DNA of 45,366 bases, from assembly GCA_035275065.1 (NCBI GenBank), contig DATENM010000083.1:1-45366 (forward strand), written 5' to 3'. Source of the DNA: Blastocatellia bacterium. GTDB taxonomy: Bacteria > Acidobacteriota > Blastocatellia > UBA7656. The notes beneath the pieces are model-generated. The model searched no databases. It saw nothing but the letters and a program-made list of their open reading frames with translations, and was not told the origin of the DNA. The position numbers and the translations under genes are program-made. Shown piece by piece: positions 17,199 through 24,792 of this stretch (positions are counted from its first letter, which is position 1; every line of letters starts with the position of its first letter).

Positions 17199-18311
17199 AT
17201 GAAGATCGCCTCAACCGGAAAACGATTCTCGCGCACCAGCATGCTGGTCGTCACCCTGGTCGCGCTCGCCGTCAGCCTCGGCGTCTTGCGGCTCGGCTAT
17301 GGCAATGTTGACCGAAACGTTGCGGGGGCCGCGCCGCCGGCTATCGTCGCGACTGTCGAAGGCCACGACATCAGCGCCCGCGTCTACGACATGTATCTCA
17401 AGAACGGCATCCAGGCGCTCGGCCTCACAGAGACGACCGTCGAGGGCCGCCGCCAGATCGCCCGGTTGAAGGAAGGCATCGTCGCGGAGCTGATCGACCG
17501 CGCCTTGATCGAAGCGGAAGCCGAACGGCGCGGCCTGGTCATCGCGGCGGGCCAGCTTGAAAGCCGCTATCGCGAGCGCGTTCAGCAGATGGGCGGGGAC
17601 GATGCTTACCGCGCTTATCTGAATGAAACGAAGGTTACCGACGAAGACTTCCGCCAGATCATCGCCGGCGAATTGAAGGGCGAATGGTTGCAGCAGGAGT
17701 TGGGCCGCGGCCTGACGGTTGAGGCCGCAGACGCGCAGGCATTCTACGATAAAGAGAAAGCCAATCCCAATTACGCCGCGCTCTTCGTCGAGCCTGAGCG
17801 GGTGCGCGCCAGCCACATTCTGATCAACGCCCGCCGCCCGCAAATTCGCGGCGAGCTGCAAGCCCGCGGCACCCGCGATCAGGCGCAACTGGATCGGATG
17901 ACCACGGAAGAGATGAACAAGCGCCGGGCGCGCGCCACTGAGCTGCTCAATCAATTGAAGCGCGGCGCGAGCTTCGCGGAGCTGGCGCGGCGCACCTCCG
18001 ACGACCCGGCGACGCGCGAGCGCGGCGGCGACCTCGGATGGTTCGCGCGCGACACTCACACGCCGCGCTTCGACGAGGCCGCTTTCGCTTTGAAGCCCGG
18101 CCAGTTGAGCGCGGTCATCGAAACCGAGTACGGCTTTCACGTCATTAAAGCCGCCGAGCATCAGCCGCAGCGCACCCGCCGCTTTGATGAAGTGCGCGCC
18201 CAGATCGAACAACAACTGCTGACTCGCAAGCGCGCCGAGCGGCTGACGGCATGGCTGGCTGAGCGGCATCGCGGGGCCAGCATTTCGATCAACCCGGCCT
18301 ACCGCGAATGA
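17199..18311 (+). CDS. Peptidylprolyl isomerase, SurA/PpiC (parvulin) type (370 aa)
   Basis: An envelope foldase that catalyses cis-trans isomerisation of prolyl bonds in exported proteins. Residues 14-34 form a signal anchor or signal peptide (TSMLVVTLVALAVSLGVLRL). About 45-170 match a SurA-type N-terminal chaperone domain. About 205-345 form the parvulin domain, with the opening RVRASHILI, the core SFAELARRTSDDPATRERGG and DLGWFARDT, and the closing ETEYGFHVIKAAEHQP. A 30-residue charged insert (about 212-245) separates the first strand of the parvulin fold from the rest. GGGAGA lies 5 bases before the ATG. A hairpin-forming heptad array begins 10 bases after the stop codon. Confidence 0.9.
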   Translation: MKIASTGKRFSRTSMLVVTLVALAVSLGVLRLGYGNVDRNVAGAAPPAIVATVEGHDISARVYDMYLKNGIQALGLTETTVEGRRQIARLKEGIVAELIDRALIEAEAERRGLVIAAGQLESRYRERVQQMGGDDAYRAYLNETKVTDEDFRQIIAGELKGEWLQQELGRGLTVEAADAQAFYDKEKANPNYAALFVEPERVRASHILINARRPQIRGELQARGTRDQAQLDRMTTEEMNKRRARATELLNQLKRGASFAELARRTSDDPATRERGGDLGWFARDTHTPRFDEAAFALKPGQLSAVIETEYGFHVIKAAEHQPQRTRRFDEVRAQIEQQLLTRKRAERLTAWLAERHRGASISINPAYRE

Positions 18312-18320
18312 GTGACCAGA

Positions 18321-18402
18321 AAAGGTTTCTAGTTCCTGGTTCCTGGTTACCCGGTTGTTGGTTTCCGAACCAGGAACGAGGAACCAGGAACTAGAAACCT
18401 TT
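18321..18402. repeat. Inverted heptad arrays, GGTTCCT/GGTTTCT type
   Basis: A perfect 23-base inverted match (18321-18343 with 18380-18402) made of GGTTTCT, AGTTCCT and GGTTCCT units, 9 bases after the prolyl isomerase stop. Confidence 0.92.
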
Positions 18403-18477
18403 CGACGAGTTGTCCCCCAACGGTCCGAAGAGTGGCGTGGGAGATTTGAAAGCCGCTCTTCGGGCCGTCCCCCTCGC

Positions 18478-18504
18478 GCCGCACATGCATCAGGCATGTG
18501 CGGC
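18478..18504 (+). terminator. Terminator-like hairpin
   Basis: GCCGCACATGC (18478-18488) pairs perfectly with GCATGTGCGGC (18494-18504), loop of 5, followed by ATTCTCTTTCT. It could end a transcript from the prolyl isomerase gene or from an RNA in this stretch. Confidence 0.55.
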
Positions 18505-18802
18505 ATTCTCTTTCTGTGCAGTCGTGGCGATGCAGTAATCCTTCGACAGATGCAGCCCGCGGCTTGCGTTGCGCTCTAGCACTCTCCCGCTAAGTGATTG
18601 CAACCTCGTGTGACCGGTTGATTGTTGCGGCTGGCCTGAGCCTTGCAGTGATGATGATTGAGCAACCGCAAGGCTGCTCCATTCCAAAAACGATGAGAGT
18701 CGTTTCGGTCTAACACGCGCACCGTTTTGCCGCCGGCGCGGTGGTATCGGCGAAGCCAAAGCTCTCGCTTACTATCGCGCTCGGCAAGACGGATTCGGTT
18801 GA

Positions 18803-18860
18803 TGTGGCGCAAGCTGTTCGCTTGCGCAAAGCTCAGCGCAAGCGAACAGCTTGCGCCACA
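18803..18860. repeat. Perfect 25-base inverted repeat, GCGCAAGC type
   Basis: Arms 18803-18827 and 18836-18860 match perfectly around an 8-base loop, with ends TGTGGCGC and GCGCCACA. Inside each arm GCGCAAGC-TGTTC-GCTTGCGC is a smaller palindrome. Related to the pair at 41856-41913. Confidence 0.92.
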
Positions 18861-18885
18861 CTGTGTGACAGGTCGAGGGCTAGCG

Positions 18886-19026
18886 GTGACGGAAGAGTTT
18901 GGCTTCGAGGGGTGGATATTTGCGGCGCTGGCTTTTATTTATGGATTGGCCATCATGGCGATAGTCGTTGTGACACTCGCAAAAAGTGCGCGGCTCAAGA
19001 ATCAAAGCGAAGAGAAGGGCCGATAG
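18886..19026 (+). CDS. Possible small single-helix membrane protein (46 aa)
   Basis: A GTG start 7 bases after GAGGG opens a 46-codon frame. An acidic lead (VTEEFGFEGW) is followed by a strong membrane helix (about residues 11-32, IFAALAFIYGLAIMAIVVV) and a basic then acidic tail. The frame stays open upstream, but that part reads through the palindrome at 18803-18860 and has no protein character. No family is recognised. The hydrophobic pattern and ribosome binding site argue for a real gene; small size and isolation argue against certainty. Confidence 0.4.
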   Translation: MTEEFGFEGWIFAALAFIYGLAIMAIVVVTLAKSARLKNQSEEKGR

Positions 19027-19193
19027 AATTCGAGATGTTGAGTTTCCCCGGTGAGGGTCACTGGCGAGCGGCCTTCAGAGAGGAACCGGGGGATCGAGCG
19101 GCTGCGGGCCGCGCCCGGGCGATGACCAAAGTGAAAGCTACAGGCCGCATGCACACGGCGCATCGCCCAGAGCCAACAGCCCGCAGCCGTTCG

Positions 19194-19976
19194 CTATTTC
19201 GTGGCCCTTCCGGCAATCGAAGTCAACTGCACGCGGACGCTGCCCCACGACGGCTCGGCGGTTAGCATCACCGGCAACCGGCGCGCGTCCGTGGTGATAA
19301 ACATCTTCAAGTTATAAAGATTGCTGTCGCGCCCGCCGCTCAGATTCTTTGTCGCCATCCTTACCGTTTCAAACGTGCCGGCGCGCGTCGTCACTTTCTC
19401 TTTCGCCTCCGGCATGACGCTGATCCGGTAGAGCTTGCCGTCTTCGATGAGGTTGAACTGCCGCGCCCGCCCCACAGTCAAATCCATGCCGCGAATCGCA
19501 AACAGCAAACCGGCGACGTCATAGGTGTCCGGCAGAATTTCAATCGTGCGCCCATCGTCGAGCCGCGCCGTGCGCTTTTGCTGATCGAGCTGCATCGATC
19601 CCTGATCGCGCTTCTTGCCATGCCGTGTGTTCTTCTCGGCGCGAAACGGCATCAAGGTGGCGGCGTTCAGGAAAGACTCATAAACGTCGTTGACCTTCAT
19701 CGCCATGACGCTGACCAGGCCGATGGATTGCGCCTGCGCGCTGACGTGAAAGGCGTCCACGCCGTCTACGGTGCGGCGGTCTTTGGTTTCGAGCGTCAGC
19801 TCGCCGGCGACGATGAAGTCAGCCCACGACACATCATAATTCAAGCGCTCGCCGACCGCCGGCACGTACTTCGCCGGCGCCGTGCGGTCTGATTTAATGC
19901 TGCGGGTTTGCGCGGCGCTCGGCAGCGTGAGCGCGCCGATGGCAAGCAAAATGAAAGCGCGTTTGAGCATCAGCAT
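19194..19976 (-). CDS. DUF3108-like secreted protein (260 aa)
   Basis: A signal peptide (MLMLKRAFILLAIGALTLPSAA) is followed by a mature region with the layout of DUF3108 proteins: YVPAVGERLNYDVSWADFIVAGELTL, read in two parts as GERLNYDVSW and VAGELTLE, then ESFLNAATLMPFRAEK, DTYDVAGLLFAIRGMDL and a final beta-rich stretch. GGAAGG lies about 11 bases before the start. The function of the family is unknown; members are predicted envelope beta-proteins. It lies downstream of the M23 peptidase gene, but a good terminator (20044-20071) separates them, so they are probably independent transcripts. Confidence 0.7.
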   Translation of the reverse strand: MLMLKRAFILLAIGALTLPSAAQTRSIKSDRTAPAKYVPAVGERLNYDVSWADFIVAGELTLETKDRRTVDGVDAFHVSAQAQSIGLVSVMAMKVNDVYESFLNAATLMPFRAEKNTRHGKKRDQGSMQLDQQKRTARLDDGRTIEILPDTYDVAGLLFAIRGMDLTVGRARQFNLIEDGKLYRISVMPEAKEKVTTRAGTFETVRMATKNLSGGRDSNLYNLKMFITTDARRLPVMLTAEPSWGSVRVQLTSIAGRATK

Positions 19977-20043
19977 GATCGGGATACTTCCTTCCTTTCA
20001 GGTCTGATGCGCCCGACACGATTCATGATGCCTCAAAGAAAAA

Positions 20044-20071
20044 GCGGGCCTCAAGTTAGCTTGAGGCCCGC
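20044..20071 (-). terminator. Rho-independent terminator of the M23 peptidase gene
   Basis: GCGGGCCTCAAG (20044-20055) pairs perfectly with CTTGAGGCCCGC (20060-20071), loop of 4. On the minus strand the stem is followed by TTTTTCTTT. Confidence 0.85.
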
Positions 20072-20128
20072 CCCGTAGCGGTCGGTCAATGTGTGAAGTA
20101 AGCCCGAGGCTTACACCGCCGTCGAAAA

Positions 20129-21004
20129 CTATGGGACACGCATTAATTCTAGCGCAGGCTTCGGCACATCGGCCTTTTCGGGAGCCGTGGCCGGCTGCTT
20201 GAAATATTCGGACGAAGGATCAAGGGCCAGAGGCTGGAACGGATTCATCGGGTTGCCATCAAGACGAAGCTCATAATGCAAGTGTGCTGAGGTGGCGCGG
20301 CCCGTGCTGCCGGCGCGCCCGAGGATCTGGCCGCGCTCGACGCGCTGGCCGACCTGTACGTCGAAGCTCGACAGGTGGGCGTAGTGCGTCGTCACGCCGC
20401 CGCCATGATTGATGATGACGAGGTTGCCATAGCCATGATTCCAACCGGCGAACTGCACGATGCCGGCGAGGCTGGCGCCAATCGATTCGCCCCAGTGCGC
20501 CTTGATATCGCAGCCGGCATGAAAGCGCGCGCGGCCCGTGAACGGGTCGCTGCGATAACCGAAGGTGCTGCCGACCTGTGCGGTCGAGATCACCGGGCGC
20601 GCTTCATACTTCGACTCTATCGCCTTCGGCTCGGCCTTCGCGTCGGGCCGTGCCGGGCTCTTCACTTCGGCCTGTAAATCAGCGGGGATTTCGATAGTCG
20701 TCGGGCTGCGCTTGATGACGGTGGGCGCTGCCGGGATGACCGTGGCAAGCTCGAAGGCCGGCGCCGCAGCCGGCTTAGCCGTCGGCGCTTCGGCGGCGTT
20801 CATTGATAGAGCGGGCGTCACGACTCTGGGCCGGCTGCCGGCATCTTCAGCGGTCTTCGCGGCGCCGGTGCTGACGACTTGATTGATGCTTTGCGGTGTG
20901 GTCGGGCTCGGTTGATTGCTGGTTTGTTGCGCGCTGGCGCTAGCGGTCGAGATGAGCGAAGTGGTTATCAAAGCAATAAGTGCCTGCTTGCGAGTGATCG
21001 TCAA
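20129..21004 (-). CDS. M23 (LytM-type) metallopeptidase, secreted (291 aa)
   Basis: A predicted peptidoglycan endopeptidase. Signal peptide at residues 1-26 (ending ASASAQQ), Pro/Ala-rich linker at about 30-135, then the M23 domain at about 140-255. The zinc ligands of the family are visible: H162 and D166 in HAGCDIKAHWGE, and the HxH pair H241/H243 in SAHLHYELRLDG. H210 (THYAH) is also in place, so the enzyme looks catalytically intact. The start is a TTG, supported by AAGGAGAGGG just upstream and by the absence of a nearby ATG before the signal peptide. A rho-independent terminator follows at 20044-20071. Confidence 0.88.
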   Translation of the reverse strand: MTITRKQALIALITTSLISTASASAQQTSNQPSPTTPQSINQVVSTGAAKTAEDAGSRPRVVTPALSMNAAEAPTAKPAAAPAFELATVIPAAPTVIKRSPTTIEIPADLQAEVKSPARPDAKAEPKAIESKYEARPVISTAQVGSTFGYRSDPFTGRARFHAGCDIKAHWGESIGASLAGIVQFAGWNHGYGNLVIINHGGGVTTHYAHLSSFDVQVGQRVERGQILGRAGSTGRATSAHLHYELRLDGNPMNPFQPLALDPSSEYFKQPATAPEKADVPKPALELMRVP

Positions 21005-21179
21005 AACCCTCTCCTTTTCCGTGCGATAAGATGTGTACTGCTTGCCTGAATGAAAGTGGGGGTACTGCTGTCAGAGGCGGCATTCTATTGATCGGGGCAC
21101 GGAGTTGTCAATTAATGAGGGCGTAAAAGCGGCGCGGAAATTCTTGTAAAAATGTTGCGGGAATTGTGATGGGGCCGGC

Positions 21180-21362
21180 TTAGCGCGGCTCTTCGTTATG
21201 GCGGAGGGTGCGTTTGAGCAGGTAAATCTCAAGCAAACAGCGCTGCTGCAATTGGCGAAGATAGAATAGCTGACGCCGGTCGGTCACTTCGGCCAGCCGA
21301 CTTTCGAGGTCGGCCAGCAGCGCGCCCAGCGATTGCAAATCCTGTCTATCCCCATCCTGCAT
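21180..21362 (-). CDS. Small helical protein of unknown function (60 aa)
   Basis: An open frame of 60 codons starting at the ATG at 21360-21362 with GGAGAA about 12 bases upstream. The sequence is strongly helical and amphipathic (SLGALLADLESRLAEV, then RQLFYLRQLQQRCLLEIYLL), suggesting a short coiled coil or hairpin of two helices, cytoplasmic and without a signal. No family is recognised. The gap to neighbours on both sides is 170-180 bases. It is plausible but unproven. Confidence 0.45.
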   Translation of the reverse strand: MQDGDRQDLQSLGALLADLESRLAEVTDRRQLFYLRQLQQRCLLEIYLLKRTLRHNEEPR

Positions 21363-21513
21363 GGCTATCGTATTCTCCGATCAATTCGGTTTTCACAATA
21401 GAGAGATGTGCCAGAGCCGTCAAAGGATTTATGGGGAATGTTGCGATTTCATTGTTTGAAATTCGCGGCTCGTCGCCTGCGGCTCGGCTTGCGCGAAGGG
21501 GCACCGGGCTGGC

Positions 21514-21519
21514 TATAAT
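21514..21519 (+). promoter_or_regulatory. -10 box ahead of the rhodanese gene
   Basis: A perfect TATAAT 27 bases before the ATG. The -35 side (TTGCGC, 19-base spacing) is poor. Confidence 0.4.
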
Positions 21520-21545
21520 TTGGCAGCATACGCAAAGGAGAAACG

Positions 21546-21983
21546 ATGAAAGAAATTAGCCCGCAGGAAGCTCACGAGTTGATGCAGCGCGATCCTGAAA
21601 TCATCTACCTCGACGTGCGCTCGGTGCCCGAGTTCGAGGCCGGCCACCCGCAGGGAGCGATCAACATTCCGCTCCTACACTTCACGCAGGGGCTCGGCAT
21701 GTCGCCCAACGAAGATTTCCCGGCAGTCGTCGAAGCCACCCTGCCGAAAGATGCCAAATTGATCGTCGGCTGCAAGTCCGGGGGGCGCTCGGCCAACGCC
21801 TGCCAGTTGATGAGCCAGATGGGCTATCAGGATGTCACCAATCTGCGCGGCGGCTTTGGCGGCGCGGCAGATCGCTTCGGGCAGATCATCGAGCCGGGAT
21901 GGGCAATGCTCAACCTGCCGGTCGCGACCGAAGCCGCCGAGGGCGCCGATTACGCCACGCTCGCCGCTCGCGCCAAGAAGTAA
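21546..21983 (+). CDS. Rhodanese-like sulfurtransferase (145 aa)
   Basis: A single rhodanese domain fills most of the protein: IIYLDVRSVPEFEAGHPQGA (residues 19-38), INIPLLHF, and the active-site loop CKSGGRSANAC with the persulfide-forming Cys at position 76. Such single-domain proteins pass sulfur or sense redox state in the cytoplasm; no signal peptide is seen. The C-terminal 35 residues are a short extension after GGFGGAADRFG. AAAGGAG lies 5 bases before the ATG and a TATAAT box sits at 21514-21519. A bidirectional terminator follows at 22005-22049. Confidence 0.9.
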   Translation: MKEISPQEAHELMQRDPEIIYLDVRSVPEFEAGHPQGAINIPLLHFTQGLGMSPNEDFPAVVEATLPKDAKLIVGCKSGGRSANACQLMSQMGYQDVTNLRGGFGGAADRFGQIIEPGWAMLNLPVATEAAEGADYATLAARAKK

Positions 21984-22004
21984 GCAGGACGACGTTTACT
22001 CCGC

Positions 22005-22049
22005 ATAAAAGAGAGGCGAGTCAGGTGGCTGCTGACTCGCCTCTTTTAT
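22005..22049. terminator. Bidirectional terminator between rhodanese and FecR-like genes
   Basis: ATAAAAGAGAGGCGAGTCA pairs with TGACTCGCCTCTTTTAT, with one two-base bulge. It lies between convergent genes, with A runs and T runs on the two sides. Confidence 0.85.
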
Positions 22050-22071
22050 CCATGGCCCTAGCCACCGCACA

Positions 22072-24555
22072 TCATTGCTGATTGCGCCGCGCGGCTTTGC
22101 GCTCGGCCTTGCTCGGCTGGGCTGCGGGAGCCTGATAAACAGGGGCTCGGTAAGCCGGAGCCTGCGGCGCGGCCTGCTGCTGCCGCTCGAAGCGGCGCTG
22201 CTGCTTCATCTGCTGGTGCATTTGCTGTTGCTGCGCCGGCTGCTGCCATTGCGGCTGTTGCACGACCTGTTGCTGACGCTCGGCGCGGCGCTGCGCTTTC
22301 ATCTGTGCGCGTTGCGCTTGCTGTTGAGCGGCCTGCCACTGTTGTTGCGGCGCGGCTTGCTGCTGTTGGCGCTCGGCACGGCGCTGCATCTTCATCTGCG
22401 AGCGCTGTTGCTGCACGACCACCTGCTGTTGTTGCTGCTGACGTTCAGCGCGGCGTTGCGCCTTCATTTGTGCGCGCTGAGTTTGCTGCTGCGCGGCCTG
22501 CTGTTGTGCTTGCTGCGCCTGCTGCTGGCGTCGTTCCTGCTTCAACTGGCGGCGCGATTCGACCTGTTGCTGCGGCGCTTGCTGCTGCGCCATCTGCTGA
22601 CGCGCCGCCTGCTTTTGGGCGCGGCGCTGCTCGCGCTGCTGGTTGACTTGCGCCGATTGCGAGGCCGCCTGTTGCTGCTGCGCCGCCATCTGCTGTTGCC
22701 GTTCAAAGCGGCGCTGTTGCTTCGGCGTCATCGCCTGCGACTGCGCTTGCGGCGCGGCTTGTTGCTGTGGCGCGACCTGTTGCGCCTGGGCAAAGGCCGG
22801 CTGCTGACGGCGCTCCTGCTTCAACTGTCGCAGCTCTTGTTTGGCCGAGCGGTCGCCCTGTTCCATGCGCGCTCGCAACTGGGCGATGCGCTGGTCGCGC
22901 TGCTGCGCGGCAACCTGCTGCGACGCCTGCGCGCCCGCGAGCGGCACCCCATCGGCGCGCTGCGCCATCACCACCTGGCCGCTGTTTTCAAACTGTAACT
23001 TGTTTCGCTTTTGCTTCTCCGGCACCGGCTGGTACTGGAGCGCTTGCGCGGCGTCACCCCGCACCGGCGGCACTACCGGCGCGACGCTGGTTACAACGGG
23101 ACGATTGAACATCGCCGCGGCCATCTCGCGCCTCGCCTGCTTGCGCTGGGCGCGATCTTCCTGCATAGCGAGCTGGCGCAGGCCCGCGACCTGATACGGG
23201 TCCGTCACCGGCTGCGCCTGCTGAATCCATTGCGGGTTGGTCGGCACGATGACGCTCTGGTTGATCGGTTGCGTGAAGGCTTGCAACGGCACGACCGTCA
23301 CCGCCGTCGGATAAGTCATGTTCACATAGTTGCGCTGCACGACCATCTGTTGGACGACCTGCGGCGATGCCAGGTACTGCGGCGCGAAGCTCGCGTCGTA
23401 GTAACGCGGCACGTACGGCTCGCCCGGCGCCAGCGGCACCCAGGCGACCTGCGACTGCTGAATGGGCACGAACGCAACCAGCGCCGGCGCATAGACCGCC
23501 TCTGTGCGGCAGCCTTCGGGCACCCACATCCAGCGTTGCTGATTCACATAGGCCCAGCGGCCATAGTGATACGGCGCATAGCCCCACGGCTCACTCGACA
23601 CCCACGTCGGCCCCCAGACATCATTCACGTTCCAGTAACCCTGGCGGTAAGGCGACCAGTCGTTGGCAACGCGCGGCGCCCAGCAGCGACCGTAGCCGTC
23701 GACGTCCTGCCAGTCGCCATACTCGTCCAGGTCATAAAGGCCCGGCACCTCTTCGGTGACGTACTGATAGCTGACCGAGCGGCTGTACGGATCATAGTAA
23801 TCAGGGTCATCGAGGTAAGTGTCGTAGTTGCGATAGCGCCCATCGTAACGATTCGGATAGCGGTAGCCATAATAATCGTTGAGGATGTTGCCGGCGGCGT
23901 CCGGCGCGATATGCGACACCAGCGCCTGCGCGGCCACCTGACTGGCGAGCGTCAGGATTTCGCCCTTGTTGATCACCCCTGAGCCGTCCAGCCCGACGAC
24001 TTGCGCCAGACCGTTCAGGACGCTGACCGTCGTGTTGCCGTCATCGCCGATGCCGAGCTGATAAAGTCCCGGCTCCGAAAAGTCTACTGCGCCACAGGGC
24101 GTGGCGACTTCGTACAATTCGCCGTTTGTAAGATCGCCTACATCAAAGACCGCCGAGCCGCTGCGCAAGGCAAGCTGCGTTCGCTGGTCGGCAAGCGACA
24201 GCACGTCGAGCGCGGTGTCGGGATTGAGCCGTACGTAATTGCGACCGGTTAGCGCAATCTGCGCGTGCGAAACGCCGCGCGCCCAGACGCGGTCGCCGAC
24301 CGTCAGCGGCGCATTCACCTGGGCGTCGGTCCAGCTCAATTGATCGTTGTCGGCTTGATTGAGCGCCTGCGCGATGTCAACGTTGCCGTCCAGGCGTTCG
24401 AGTCGTGCGGCGCGCGGTTTCGCCAGGGCTTCGACCTTGGTTTCTGTGTGCTTCAATAAGAGAATCGCGCCCGACGCGCCGATGATGCCGGCCAGCACCA
24501 GAATAATGGCGACGTGCGGCGGGACGCTTGATAATCGCTTAATGAGTTGTTTCAT
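22072..24555 (-). CDS. FecR-like / DUF6600-like protein with long Gln/Arg/Ala-rich tail (827 aa)
   Basis: Residues 14-35 form a membrane anchor (VAIILVLAGIIGASGAILLL). About 48-215 resemble a FecR-type domain (LERLDGNVDIAQALNQ, VGDRVWARGVSHAQIAL, LRSGSAVFDVGDL). About 225-420 are Tyr/Trp-rich with the repeated pattern of DUF6600 proteins (RQGYWNVNDVWGPTWVSSEP, GYAPYHYGRWAYVNQQRWMW, YAPALVAFVP). From about 470 to the end the protein is low complexity: Gln, Arg and Ala make up nearly everything, with an approximate repeat QMKAQRRAERQQQ occurring several times. An outer-surface or periplasmic structural role is inferred. Known of related proteins: this architecture recurs in acidobacterial and proteobacterial genomes without an assigned function. 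AGGGAGGG precedes the start. Confidence 0.7.
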   Translation of the reverse strand: MKQLIKRLSSVPPHVAIILVLAGIIGASGAILLLKHTETKVEALAKPRAARLERLDGNVDIAQALNQADNDQLSWTDAQVNAPLTVGDRVWARGVSHAQIALTGRNYVRLNPDTALDVLSLADQRTQLALRSGSAVFDVGDLTNGELYEVATPCGAVDFSEPGLYQLGIGDDGNTTVSVLNGLAQVVGLDGSGVINKGEILTLASQVAAQALVSHIAPDAAGNILNDYYGYRYPNRYDGRYRNYDTYLDDPDYYDPYSRSVSYQYVTEEVPGLYDLDEYGDWQDVDGYGRCWAPRVANDWSPYRQGYWNVNDVWGPTWVSSEPWGYAPYHYGRWAYVNQQRWMWVPEGCRTEAVYAPALVAFVPIQQSQVAWVPLAPGEPYVPRYYDASFAPQYLASPQVVQQMVVQRNYVNMTYPTAVTVVPLQAFTQPINQSVIVPTNPQWIQQAQPVTDPYQVAGLRQLAMQEDRAQRKQARREMAAAMFNRPVVTSVAPVVPPVRGDAAQALQYQPVPEKQKRNKLQFENSGQVVMAQRADGVPLAGAQASQQVAAQQRDQRIAQLRARMEQGDRSAKQELRQLKQERRQQPAFAQAQQVAPQQQAAPQAQSQAMTPKQQRRFERQQQMAAQQQQAASQSAQVNQQREQRRAQKQAARQQMAQQQAPQQQVESRRQLKQERRQQQAQQAQQQAAQQQTQRAQMKAQRRAERQQQQQQVVVQQQRSQMKMQRRAERQQQQAAPQQQWQAAQQQAQRAQMKAQRRAERQQQVVQQPQWQQPAQQQQMHQQMKQQRRFERQQQAAPQAPAYRAPVYQAPAAQPSKAERKAARRNQQ
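22150..22840 (-). repeat. Degenerate coding repeats, Gln-rich tail
   Basis: Within the 3' third of the FecR/DUF6600-like gene the DNA is built from imperfect short repeats of CAGCAG-type codons mixed with CGCGCCGAG-like codons. They encode repeated MKAQRRAERQQQ-like units. The repeat count probably varies between strains. Confidence 0.7.
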
Positions 24556-24792
24556 ATGCCCTCCCTGGCCTTGTTGGCTCGATATGGCTGAAAGATTGGT
24601 AGTGCAAGCCTAATGCCTCACAGCGTCCGCTTATAAGGGGATGCGCTAGACGGGCAATTCGTTTGTCGTGGTATGAATTTGAGGGATGCCGCGCGTCCGC
24701 CTGTACGCTTAGCAAACGCGCGCGCGGCGGTTATGCTTACACGATATGGTGTCAGCAGCGACGATATAGAAGGGAAGCGGCGCGCGGCTGCT
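24556..24792. other. Intergenic spacer, no feature recognised
   Basis: 237 bases between the FecR-like gene start and the fusion gene stop. I see no convincing hairpin terminator, promoter or small gene here; short frames lack ribosome binding sites. Confidence 0.5.

Larger units (their letters stand above)
18312..18885. other. Gene-poor stretch with several hairpins
   Basis: 574 bases after the prolyl isomerase without a convincing gene. It holds the heptad hairpin 18321-18402, an imperfect stem 18422-18436 with 18452-18466, a terminator-like hairpin 18478-18504 and the palindrome 18803-18860. Short frames here lack ribosome binding sites. A structured RNA at 18410-18510 is conceivable but not shown. 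Confidence 0.55.

Noticed and set aside
17211..18506. Long antisense frame opposite the prolyl isomerase (also 33193-34674 opposite ileS, 37620-38693 opposite rluD, 698-1921 opposite a permease)
   Set aside because: These are by-products of GC-rich codon use: no signal, no domain, no ribosome binding site, and the opposite strand carries an unmistakable gene.
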